Source of the DNA: SIG701 sp045577175
GTDB taxonomy: Bacteria; Bacillota; Clostridia; Oscillospirales; CAG-272
Direction: 5' to 3'
Assembly: GCA_045577175.1 (NCBI GenBank)
Contig: JAZNHT010000008.1
Location: forward strand, 1 to 21,598
Length of the DNA stretch: 21,598 nt
Shown here piece after piece: positions 14,710 through 21,539 of this stretch; position 1 is the first letter of the stretch, and each line of letters begins with the position of its first letter. The position numbers and the translations under genes were made by a program. The notes below the pieces were generated by a model. It did not search any database. It saw only the letters and a list, made by a program, of their open reading frames with translations, and was not told the DNA's origin.

Positions 14710-15888
14710 TTACATAAAGAAGTTCAGAATCAGACCGCCGGCGATGACGGACGCGATCTGACCGGATACGTTTACGCCGATCGAGTGCATGAGGAGGAAG
14801 TTCTGCGGATCCTCCTTCAGTCCCATCTTGTGGACGACACGTCCCGACATCGGGAACGCGGAGATTCCTGCCGCACCGATCATCGGGTTGATCTTCTCTT
14901 TCAGGAAGAGATTGAGCAGCTTTGCAAACAGAACGCCGCCTGCGGTGTCAAAGATGAACGCGACAAGACCGAGCGCGAGGATAAGAAGCGTGTTCGGTAC
15001 GAGGAACTCGTTCCAGACCATGCGCGTTGCGATCGTGATACCGAGGAAGATCGTGATGAGATTCGCAAGCACCTTCTGTGCCGTCTCGGACAGCGAATCG
15101 AGCACGCCGCACTCACGGATCAGGTTACCGAACATGAGGAAGCCGACCAGAGATACGGAATCGGGAGCGACAAGACCGGCAACCACCGTGATGATGATCG
15201 GGAACAGGATGCGCGTCGTCTTGGAAACGGCGGCAGGCTTGTACGGCATACGGATCATGCGCTCCTCCTTCGTCGTGAGGAGCTTGATAACCGGCGGCTG
15301 GATGATCGGAACGAGTGCCATGTACGAGTACGCGGCGACCATGATCGCGCCGAGGTAGCTGGATTCGAGCTTGTTGGCAACGACGATGGAGGTCGGACCG
15401 TCTGCGGCACCGATGATGGCGATGGAGGCCGCGTCGTTGATGTCAAAGAACACGGACGCGAGGCAGAGCGTGAAGAAGATACCGAACTGCGCCGCCGCGC
15501 CGAAGATCATCAGCTTCGGGTTGGAAAGGATCGGACCGAAGTCGATCATGGCACCGATGCCGATAAAGAGAATCAGCGGAAACAGCTCGTTGGAGATGCC
15601 TGCTTCAAAGAGCGTGGTGAGTGCGCCCTCCGTGACGGAGAGACCCTCCTCGCCTGCGGCAAGAAGCTCGTTGTACTTCTGCAGGGTGATCTCCGCGCCG
15701 TTCTGGAAATAGCGCGTGACTGCGCCGGAGAGGGGGAGGTTTACGAGGATCGCGCCGAATCCCATGGGGAGAAGGAGCGTCGGCTCCATGTCTTTTTTGA
15801 TCGCGAGGTAGATCAGCACGCCGCCGATCACCCACATGACGATCATCTGCCAGTTGATCTGGAGGATGGTTTCCCAAAGAATGCTCAT
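14710..15888 (-). CDS. Na+-translocating decarboxylase beta subunit (OadB/MmdB/GcdB type)
   Basis: The 392-residue polytopic membrane protein is the pump subunit of biotin-dependent Na+-translocating decarboxylases. It couples decarboxylation of a carboxybiotin group to Na+ export. It begins with ILQINWQMIVMWVIGG, as family members do. The ion-binding segment DAASIAIIGAADGPTSIV contains Asp163. A second key block near the end is HSIGVNVSGQIASVIAGG. The start at 15888 (MSILWE) is preferred over an ATG 39 bases upstream because AGAAGGGA precedes it and the family N-terminus fits. No alpha (carboxyltransferase) or biotin-carrier gene is in the window, so the substrate (oxaloacetate, methylmalonyl-CoA or glutaconyl-CoA) cannot be named. 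The leader holds a Mn2+ riboswitch. Confidence 0.95.
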   Translation of the reverse strand: MSILWETILQINWQMIVMWVIGGVLIYLAIKKDMEPTLLLPMGFGAILVNLPLSGAVTRYFQNGAEITLQKYNELLAAGEEGLSVTEGALTTLFEAGISNELFPLILFIGIGAMIDFGPILSNPKLMIFGAAAQFGIFFTLCLASVFFDINDAASIAIIGAADGPTSIVVANKLESSYLGAIMVAAYSYMALVPIIQPPVIKLLTTKEERMIRMPYKPAAVSKTTRILFPIIITVVAGLVAPDSVSLVGFLMFGNLIRECGVLDSLSETAQKVLANLITIFLGITIATRMVWNEFLVPNTLLILALGLVAFIFDTAGGVLFAKLLNLFLKEKINPMIGAAGISAFPMSGRVVHKMGLKEDPQNFLLMHSIGVNVSGQIASVIAGGLILNFFM

Positions 15889-15925
15889 GATGTTTGTCCC
15901 TTCTGTAATTTTTATATACGTTTGC

Positions 15926-16037
15926 AAAAGAAAAAGACCTCTACCGCTTACCGATAAAAGTCTTGCCGCGAATGCAGTACCGGGCTTTCGCCGGGATGAC
16001 GATACTGCCGCGCATGTGCGCCGGCTACTCCCTTTTG
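15926..16037 (-). promoter_or_regulatory. yybP-ykoY manganese riboswitch with overlapping terminator
   Basis: Read on the minus strand, the leader starts AAAAGGGAGTAGCC and closes GGCAAGACTTTT. This gives stem P1 (AAAAG/CTTTT) and the conserved GGAGUAGC...GCAAGA pair of the yybP-ykoY class. The Mn-sensing arm is also present: CAGTA, then TCGTCATCCC, a GAAA-capped stem, CGG and TACTG. It matches position for position the arm I recall from the Lactococcus lactis riboswitch. The 3' strand of P1 is also the 5' arm of a fully paired 12-bp hairpin (15934-15964) followed by a T-rich run, an intrinsic terminator. The layout predicts that metal binding stabilises P1, prevents the terminator and turns the downstream pump genes on. 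Confidence 0.92.
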
Positions 16038-16047
16038 AATCCTAAAC

Positions 16048-16076
16048 AGTATATCATATTTTTTCCGTTTATGCAA
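16048..16076 (-). promoter_or_regulatory. Promoter of the riboswitch-controlled oad operon
   Basis: On the minus strand TTGCAT (16076-16071) and TATACT (16053-16048) are separated by 17 bases. Transcription would start just before the aptamer. Confidence 0.85.
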
Positions 16077-16162
16077 GAGTGATTCGGAAAAAATTGTGAA
16101 AAACTTCCTGTATTCACAAAAAATCGGTCGAAACGCGGGGGGATGCTCGCCCCACGTTGTAG

Positions 16163-16249
16163 GGGATGCCGCCCTCGGTATCCCGCACGATTGCATAAAT
16201 CACACGGGCGGACAGCCGAGCCGAGTTTGCAAGCAACCTCGGTCTGTCC
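16163..16249. repeat. Two REP-like hairpins upstream of the oad promoter
   Basis: The first stem is GGGATGCCG / CGGTATCCC (16163-16184), preceded by CGTTGTAG as in the main REP-like repeat. The second is GGACAG-CGAG / CTCG-CTGTCC (16210-16249). With the composite element that follows, they fill the gap between the oad promoter and the DUF896 gene. Confidence 0.65.
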
Positions 16250-16278
16250 CTACAGGATAGCGGATACGTTTGTGCAAG

Positions 16279-16376
16279 CGTTGTAGGGCGGGGGCTTGCT
16301 CCCGCCGTATGTTTGTGCGACTCAAATCAACGGGCGGAGCGAGATGGTGTGGCGCACCATCTCGGAGAATCCGCCC
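16279..16376 (+). repeat. Composite REP-like element, copy 2
   Basis: Its first 37 bases are almost identical to 1954-1990. The second hairpin is GAGATGGTG / CACCATCTC with loop TGGCG (16341-16363), inside an outer stem GGGCGGA / TCCGCCC (16332-16376). Compared with copy 1, the fifth stem pair changed from C-G to T-A, and the outer stem CGGA/TCCG corresponds to CAGA/TCTG. A further hairpin, GGGGATG/CATCCCC (16390-16409), sits at the end of the DUF896 gene. Confidence 0.8.
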
Positions 16377-16411
16377 CTACGGGATTGACGGGGATGTTCC
16401 GCCATCCCCGC

Positions 16412-16621
16412 TTACGATTTCGGGCGTGCCTTCAATTTTTCTTTCGTCCCGTCCGGTCGCTGGATGTAGGTGTTCTCCAAAATACCGCGGAGGGACGCGC
16501 GGTATTCCACAATATACTGCCGCCGCAGCTCGTCGCGCTCGGCGATCTCCTCTTTGGTGAGAGCGCGCTCCTTGGCGGCTCTCGCCAGTTCGTTGATTCT
16601 TTCAAGCAGCTTCGGATCCAT
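16412..16621 (-). CDS. DUF896 (YnzC/UPF0291) family protein
   Basis: This is a 69-residue basic, mostly helical protein. MDPKLLERINELARAAKERA, LTKEEIAERDELRRQYIVEY and RASLRGILENTYI match the DUF896 pattern of a helical hairpin followed by a short basic tail. The family is widespread in Bacillota; B. subtilis YnzC belongs to it and has been linked to the SOS operon yneA-yneB-ynzC, but its function is unknown. A GAGG ribosome site and its own promoter (16656-16684) are present. It is divergent from mgsA. Confidence 0.9.
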   Translation of the reverse strand: MDPKLLERINELARAAKERALTKEEIAERDELRRQYIVEYRASLRGILENTYIQRPDGTKEKLKARPKS

Positions 16622-16655
16622 ATTTGAAACCTCGTTTTTCGGATTTGTTTACAGT

Positions 16656-16684
16656 ATTGTACCACACCGCCGCCGGTTTTGCAA
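16656..16684 (-). promoter_or_regulatory. Promoter of the DUF896 gene
   Basis: On the minus strand TTGCAA (16684-16679) and TACAAT (16661-16656) are separated by 17 bases. It lies back to back with the mgsA promoter. Confidence 0.8.
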
Positions 16685-16693
16685 TCCATCCTC

Positions 16694-16722
16694 TTGCAAT
16701 TTTTCCCCCAAGGTGTTATAAT
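16694..16722 (+). promoter_or_regulatory. Promoter of mgsA
   Basis: TTGCAA (16694-16699) and TATAAT (16717-16722) are 17 bases apart, 34 bases before the start codon. Confidence 0.85.
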
Positions 16723-16756
16723 GTAGGTGATATTGGAATATTTTCGGAGGAAAATG

Positions 16757-17131
16757 ATGAAAATTGCACTGATTGCACACGATAAAAAGAAGGACGATAT
16801 GATAAAGCTCGCGATCCGTTTCAAGGAGATTCTGTCAAAGCACGATCTGTACGCGACCGGCACGACGGGCACGCTCGTCATGGGCGAGACGGGACTGCAC
16901 ATCACGAGAATGAAAAGCGGTCCGCTCGGGGGAGATCAGCAGATCGGCTCCATGATTGCGGAGGGCAATCTCGATCTTGTGATTTTTCTCCGTGATCCGC
17001 TTACGGCACAGCCGCACGAGCCTGACGTATCGGCACTGCTTCGTCTGTGCGACGTAAATTCGATTCCGCTTGCGACAAACGTGCGCTCCGCGGAGATCAT
17101 CCTCTCCGCGCTTGAGGACGATCGGATATAA
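16757..17131 (+). CDS. mgsA: Methylglyoxal synthase
   Basis: The 124-residue enzyme converts dihydroxyacetone phosphate to methylglyoxal and phosphate, a bypass that relieves sugar-phosphate stress. All key residues are present and line up with the E. coli enzyme at a constant offset of 11: His8, Asp9, Asp60 (catalytic base, in SGPLGGDQQIG), Asp80, His87 and Asp90 (RDPLTAQPHEPDV). TGTTG (34-38), the phosphate-binding loop, is also clear. The second of two adjacent ATGs (16757) is chosen because CGGAGG lies six bases before it. It has its own promoter and terminator, so it is a single-gene unit. Confidence 0.97.
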   Translation: MKIALIAHDKKKDDMIKLAIRFKEILSKHDLYATGTTGTLVMGETGLHITRMKSGPLGGDQQIGSMIAEGNLDLVIFLRDPLTAQPHEPDVSALLRLCDVNSIPLATNVRSAEIILSALEDDRI

Positions 17132-17138
17132 AGAAAAG

Positions 17139-17169
17139 ATCGGCAGAGGAGTATCCGTCTGCCGATTTT
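17139..17169 (+). terminator. Terminator of mgsA
   Basis: ATCGGCAGA and TCTGCCGAT form a perfect 9-bp stem with a ten-base loop, followed by T-rich sequence, just after the mgsA stop codon. Confidence 0.85.
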
Positions 17170-17188
17170 GTATTGTGATGGGGGATAC

Positions 17189-17464
17189 ATGGAGAACAAA
17201 TTGCCGGTAAGAAAGCATCCGCGTTTGGGTAAATATGATTACAGTTCGGTAGGCGCATATTTCGTAACGATATGTACGCAAAACAGAAGGTGTATGCTGT
17301 CTCATATCGTAGGGCGGGGGCTTGCTCCCGCCGAAATGAACGGTATAGAATATACCTCATTCGGAAAAATTGCAGAGCAACAGTTATTATTGCTTGAAGA
17401 TCGGTATTCCTGCCTTACGGTTGACCGATATGTTATTATGCCAAATCATATAGACTATTTATAA
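17189..17464 (+). pseudogene. Truncated REP-associated tyrosine transposase (RAYT) gene
   Basis: The 91-residue frame begins like RAYT/Y1 transposases: LPVRKHPRLGKYDYSSVGAY then FVTICTQNRRCML. It reaches the block VIMPNHI, where the family has the HUH metal motif (His-x-His). Here it reads NHID, then YL and a stop, so the second His, the catalytic Tyr and the whole C-terminal half are missing. The 24-bp REP-like repeat (17309-17332) lies in frame in the middle and is read as VGRGLAPA. A GGGGG ribosome site precedes the ATG at 17189. The break coincides with the change to AT-rich sequence. Confidence 0.8.
17309..17332 (+). repeat. REP-like 24-bp palindromic repeat inside the RAYT remnant
   Basis: It is identical to 1958-1981 and 16283-16306 over 24 bases (GTAGGGCGGG to CTCCCGCC). 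Being a multiple of three and free of stops, it keeps the reading frame open and adds eight codons. Confidence 0.85.
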
Positions 17465-17519
17465 AGCACCAACTAAAAATCTATGGTTTATCGCAACAAA
17501 CAGCTTGTGTCATAAAGAG

Positions 17520-17566
17520 AAAGGCGGTATCAAAGAGTAGTTAACTTTTTGATACCACCTTTTTGT
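17520..17566 (+). terminator. Terminator-like hairpin beyond the RAYT remnant
   Basis: An 18-base stem from AAAGGCGGTATCAAA to TTTGATACCACCTTT with a seven-base loop is followed by T. The one G-T pair favours use on the plus strand. The gene it served is probably lost. The remainder of 17465-17821 shows no convincing gene. Confidence 0.65.
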
Positions 17567-17733
17567 ATAGATATGTATTGGATTGCTTCACGTTGTGTTA
17601 ACCATAGGCGAAAATCTGATACAAGGTGTTCGAGTTGAATTCACCCATAATTAAAGATACGGTGGCTGAATTCGTCCGTTCGATACATGCCTTCTATTAT
17701 TTCCAAGAGCTTAGTTTCCATTTTTAAGCATTT

Positions 17734-17778
17734 AAAAGCCGCTATCGCGACGTGTCAATCACGTTTTGATAGCGGCTT
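17734..17778 (-). terminator. Terminator of the NACHT operon
   Basis: AAGCCGCTATC and GATAGCGGCTT form a perfect 11-bp stem with an inner CGTG/CACG stem. On the minus strand it ends in TTTT. It lies about 45 bases beyond the stop codon of the NACHT gene. Confidence 0.8.
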
Positions 17779-17821
17779 ATGTTGGGTATCCTTTTAACGC
17801 AAAAGAATTATGCTTTGACAG

Positions 17822-20743
17822 TTACTTTTCAAACAGTTTCTTAAAATTCGATTTTAAATCATCATATACAACACTTGCAAGCGGCATATTAGATCCTGAA
17901 TGATGGGATGTCAATGTTAAATCGAACCCAGATTCTGCTACTGAAAAACTTTCAATTTCCTTTCCGTTGGAACTGTAACTTGACATTATTAAGTTGAAAA
18001 TTTCTTCGTTATTAATATTGGGATACGGTTCCGTTGTTATAATCTCCGGTGTTTTATCTTCATCGTCCTTTACACAAATATGATAGTATGTTATGCTGGG
18101 GCGCGAAGCATACTCATCGGTATCCTTATATTTGAGATGTATTCGATACCTATACGGATAATCTTTGCATAGTGGAAAATAATCTTTCATCCTCGGAAAA
18201 TTGTTTTCAACCATTTCGTGAAAGCTGATTTGACGCCATAAAAAGAATGCCCGTAATCTTTCTTGTACTCTCTCATTAGAATAAACATCCCAAATCCATC
18301 CTGAAGTGAGCGGTAAATCGGGCTGCGGAAGAGCAAGGCTTTCGTGTGTTTCGTTTCTTGTGGCGAGATAATTAGCAATATTCATCAAATTGATAACATC
18401 TACTTTATTGTAATGAATGCCTGCTAATGTCGCCCCATTGGAAGAATCAAAAGCTTCGTATGTTTTCCTAACATAATCCGTAGCCCATTCTGCAATTTCA
18501 GCGATTGATTTATCTCTAAGCAACTTTATATTTTTAGTTTGACTACAAAGTTTTTCATACAGAATATAGTCACTTTCATACAACCTATATTTTTCAAGTA
18601 TCTTTTTAATACTATCGTAAGCGATATTAATAGCGACTTGGCGTGCAGAATCTCCCAATAAATTTGAACGCTCAAGATTAATACCTTGAGTAATTATATT
18701 ACGTCCTTCCCAAATTGCTCTTTTTTCCATATCCTTAAACGCCGCAGGCATATCGGATTTGTCATATAATTGTACGGTTTCTTCGCTTATATCCATCCAA
18801 TCAAACCAAAAATGTAGGTGTTTTCGATCTTCGGTCATGCTTCCAATCAAACACACTTTTTTATTATTTTCTCTTGACTCTTCTTTGCTCTTGAACGGAG
18901 GAAATTGCTTGTTGATATTTGCGAAATACGATTCAATAAGCAATGTATAGCTATTGTAAAGAGTTTTTAAATAGGTTTTTGCGTACTCTTGATGAGATAG
19001 TTTTTCATAAGAATTAGAAAGATCATTTTTGTGTTTCAAACAATCTAAATAAGTACTCAAGTTGCTTTCCAATATCATATCGAGAAACATATTTTGCTTG
19101 TCAATGTCAGCAATTAATCCTGCTGCAAACACCATTACTTCTTGCCAAATCTCATTTTTCATCAATGAGCAATATAGTTCTCTATTTTCATTAACATTGT
19201 ATTTTTTTACAAGATAGTAGGCAGCAAAATATTCTTTAAACTGTTTGTGCGAAAACATAATATTTTCGCCTATTTTGAAGATATCAATTCGAAAAACATC
19301 GCAAATATTGTTTGTTGTGTAATCCTTATCGTTTGAACCGAAAAATTCATCAAATTCAGCAATTGAAAGAAAAGTCTTTTCAAAAGTATTGAATGCCAAA
19401 TCACCAATAGACATTAGCATTTTATAATAATTTGTTTCAACCCGTTTAGCAAGTTGCTTTTTTTGATCTCTTTTATAACATACTTCTTCTATATAGGCAT
19501 TAAACAATTGACTCTTGTTATATATTTTGCCACTTGAGGTTTTTAATACTTTTATACCGATTTGTAGGAATAATGGATTTGAAAACAACGCTTTATATTG
19601 TTTATCAATATCTATGTTAATTCCGTTCTTTTGAAGTTCTGCGCAAATCTGTTCTTCTGTTAAACTTTCAATTTTGTATTCTACGATGTTGTCTATATTT
19701 CTATGATAAGGATTTGTTCTTGAAGTTATATAGTAGTATGCGTTTGTGTAAGATAAAAGTTGGTTTATATCAGCATAAAATTTAACACGATTATCCTCTT
19801 GAGTTATTTCATCAACTCCGTCTAAAATTATTACTAATTTATCCGTTACCAATATCTGTGTTAGCTGTTCCTCACCAATTATTCCAAAGTAAGTTTTTAA
19901 TTGTTTTTGTATGTATTCGAAAATCGAGTTATGAGCAATCCCATATTCTATAAGATTCATATAAATGGGAATATATTTTTCAAAATCAGCATCTGTACAT
20001 ACAACTTTGAGCAGATTAACTGCTTCATAAGTTTTGCCATAACCGGGGTCTCCCAACAATACGATTCTCTTATCTTTTAATAAGCATTGTACGGATGTCT
20101 GCGCTGTATCGTTTTCGGTATAGATATTTCTACTCAAATAATTAGTGTGGTTAACATAGCGCGAAACTAATGAGGCTTTATAAAGATTTATGCTATCTTG
20201 ATTATCAATATCAACGGTGGTATTATCTGTTTTTGGGAGACGTTCGCTTAACAAGTTATATATTTTTTCGTTTTGCTGAGATAGTTGAACGAGCTGTTCA
20301 TCAAATTTATCCCCAAGATTTGTAATAACAAGACGAGCAGTTTCGTTGCTCGTATAATCATTTATTATCTCAAATATTACTTTAGACAAAGACAATAAAT
20401 CTTGAAATATACGGCTCTTTACATAAAGGTACTCAGGCTTCTTATCCGTAAATTTTATCGAAAGGTAATTAATATAGGCATTTATAGAGTTAAAAGGAGA
20501 CTCTGCTGGCTGGAAACAATAAGATATTATCTTTTTAGAAAATCTCTCTTCCGTCAAAAAGGAATCTAAAGAATTAAAATAAACCTCATCTCCGTGATTC
20601 GAATTAATCATTGAGCATAATTTTGTTTTTAACTCTTCCTTTATTTTTCCTTTTTTTGACCACAAAGAAATCTTCCCAAATAGATTTTTTCCGCAAGAGA
20701 TAATTACACCTTCTGCTATTGATACAATTAAAGCGTTAAACAT
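17822..20743 (-). CDS. NACHT-type STAND NTPase, candidate anti-phage defence protein
   Basis: The 973-residue protein has a central nucleotide-binding module. Walker A is VLLGDPGYGKT (Lys237, Thr238), Walker B is LVIILDGVDEI (Asp308, Asp311, Glu312), and a sensor-like YITSRTNP lies at 338-345. SNPLFLQIGIKVL (388-400) and the FSHKQFKEYFAAYYLVKKY block are hallmarks of NACHT ATPases. Residues 1-200 form a helical N-terminal region with a hydrophobic start but no recognised effector. Residues about 560-973 form a long C-terminal region without visible LRR, TPR or WD40 repeats, probably the sensor. Bacterial NACHT proteins are known immune sensors, which is why defence is inferred. AT-rich codon use contrasts with the core genes. 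A GAGAGG ribosome site supports the start. It is last in a three-gene operon. Confidence 0.88.
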   Translation of the reverse strand: MFNALIVSIAEGVIISCGKNLFGKISLWSKKGKIKEELKTKLCSMINSNHGDEVYFNSLDSFLTEERFSKKIISYCFQPAESPFNSINAYINYLSIKFTDKKPEYLYVKSRIFQDLLSLSKVIFEIINDYTSNETARLVITNLGDKFDEQLVQLSQQNEKIYNLLSERLPKTDNTTVDIDNQDSINLYKASLVSRYVNHTNYLSRNIYTENDTAQTSVQCLLKDKRIVLLGDPGYGKTYEAVNLLKVVCTDADFEKYIPIYMNLIEYGIAHNSIFEYIQKQLKTYFGIIGEEQLTQILVTDKLVIILDGVDEITQEDNRVKFYADINQLLSYTNAYYYITSRTNPYHRNIDNIVEYKIESLTEEQICAELQKNGINIDIDKQYKALFSNPLFLQIGIKVLKTSSGKIYNKSQLFNAYIEEVCYKRDQKKQLAKRVETNYYKMLMSIGDLAFNTFEKTFLSIAEFDEFFGSNDKDYTTNNICDVFRIDIFKIGENIMFSHKQFKEYFAAYYLVKKYNVNENRELYCSLMKNEIWQEVMVFAAGLIADIDKQNMFLDMILESNLSTYLDCLKHKNDLSNSYEKLSHQEYAKTYLKTLYNSYTLLIESYFANINKQFPPFKSKEESRENNKKVCLIGSMTEDRKHLHFWFDWMDISEETVQLYDKSDMPAAFKDMEKRAIWEGRNIITQGINLERSNLLGDSARQVAINIAYDSIKKILEKYRLYESDYILYEKLCSQTKNIKLLRDKSIAEIAEWATDYVRKTYEAFDSSNGATLAGIHYNKVDVINLMNIANYLATRNETHESLALPQPDLPLTSGWIWDVYSNERVQERLRAFFLWRQISFHEMVENNFPRMKDYFPLCKDYPYRYRIHLKYKDTDEYASRPSITYYHICVKDDEDKTPEIITTEPYPNINNEEIFNLIMSSYSSNGKEIESFSVAESGFDLTLTSHHSGSNMPLASVVYDDLKSNFKKLFEK

Positions 20744-20797
20744 CTGTTACATCCTCTCAAATTGCTTGCAAATATTCTTAAAGGTAAAAATTGAATG

Positions 20798-21070
20798 TCA
20801 TTTCTTTTCAACACAATTCATTTTTGCTTTAATTATCAATTGATTAGCAATACTTACTCGGTGTGCTTTATCCGCAACTTGGCCTGTAGCATCTGATACG
20901 GCGGCAACCATCTCATTCAACATATTCTTGGACGCGCCCCAAACATCGTTGATTACAAAGCACATCTGCTGAACATATCTTTTGGCATCTTGCTTGTTAT
21001 GTGCAGATAAGGCATAATCCGCAAGAATTTCTATTTTTTCCATATCTTCTTGTGTTAAATAATATTTCAT
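20798..21070 (-). CDS. Small hypothetical protein in the NACHT operon
   Basis: The 90-residue, probably all-helical soluble protein matches no family that can be named. LTQEDMEKIEILADYALSAH is followed by YVQQMCFVINDVWGASKNML and a basic C-terminus (IIKAKMNCVEKK). There is no signal peptide or membrane span. A good AACGGAGG site precedes the ATG. It begins 13 bases after the truncated upstream gene and ends 54 bases before the NACHT gene, so it is probably co-transcribed. A role as accessory factor, inhibitor or chaperone of the NACHT protein is possible but not shown by the sequence. Confidence 0.75.
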   Translation of the reverse strand: MKYYLTQEDMEKIEILADYALSAHNKQDAKRYVQQMCFVINDVWGASKNMLNEMVAAVSDATGQVADKAHRVSIANQLIIKAKMNCVEKK

Positions 21071-21083
21071 TTTTCCTCCGTTA

Positions 21084-21539
21084 TCAAAACTCTTCTGGAA
21101 TAATTTTGTGAAATTTTAATCGATACTTCTTTTCAATTTTCTCGATTTCTTGCTTAAAAGAAGTGCGAAACTCTTTCATTGCGTGGTCGAAACTTAGATC
21201 TGCCCAATGTTCTCCATCTCTCTTATAAATAATTCGAGGTAAATCCATAGGGGTAACAACATCTAAATAATGATTACAAGCATCAATTAAATTGCGAATT
21301 CTATCCGCATCGAAATCCTTTAATTTTACTTCTTGAGTAATATGTACTAATTGCTGCTTTATTTCTAACACAGATTCAATACACCAATCTTTAATTTCCA
21401 ATTCAATAGGATTTACTAAAATTCGTTTGGATTCCAAGAAAAAGAATAGCTGTGTAAACTGAACTGCCCCAAATTGTGCGGACAGTACAAAAAACACCCC
21501 TGTGGTAGAAAAAATAAAATTTAGGCAACGAACTGACAT
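21084..21539 (-). CDS. 5'-truncated hypothetical gene of the NACHT operon, fused to the IS end
   Basis: The open frame runs 151 codons, but its first 27 codons (from the ATG at 21539) lie inside the end of an IS3-family element. The native sequence starts only at about 21459, in LFFFLESKRILVNPIELEIK, and has no in-frame start of its own near there. The original N-terminus was therefore cut off by the insertion. The rest is soluble, charged and partly helical (SVLEIKQQLVHITQEVKLKD, then FKQEIEKIEKKYRLKFHKII). No family is recognised. It may still be translated from the IS-borne ATG. It ends 13 bases before the 90-residue protein gene. Confidence 0.55.
   Translation of the reverse strand: MSVRCLNFIFSTTGVFFVLSAQFGAVQFTQLFFFLESKRILVNPIELEIKDWCIESVLEIKQQLVHITQEVKLKDFDADRIRNLIDACNHYLDVVTPMDLPRIIYKRDGEHWADLSFDHAMKEFRTSFKQEIEKIEKKYRLKFHKIIPEEF

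Noticed and set aside
14302..15957. Plus-strand open frame of 551 codons opposite the oadB gene
   Set aside because: It is very rich in Arg, Glu, Asp and His, has no ribosome site and no family pattern. The minus strand encodes a clear OadB protein, so this is an antisense shadow.
17640..17730. Minus-strand open frame of about 26 codons (METKLLEIIEGMYRTDEFSH...) beyond the NACHT gene
   Set aside because: It is too short and lies beyond the NACHT gene end with no clear ribosome site. It could be a gene fragment, but nothing confirms it.
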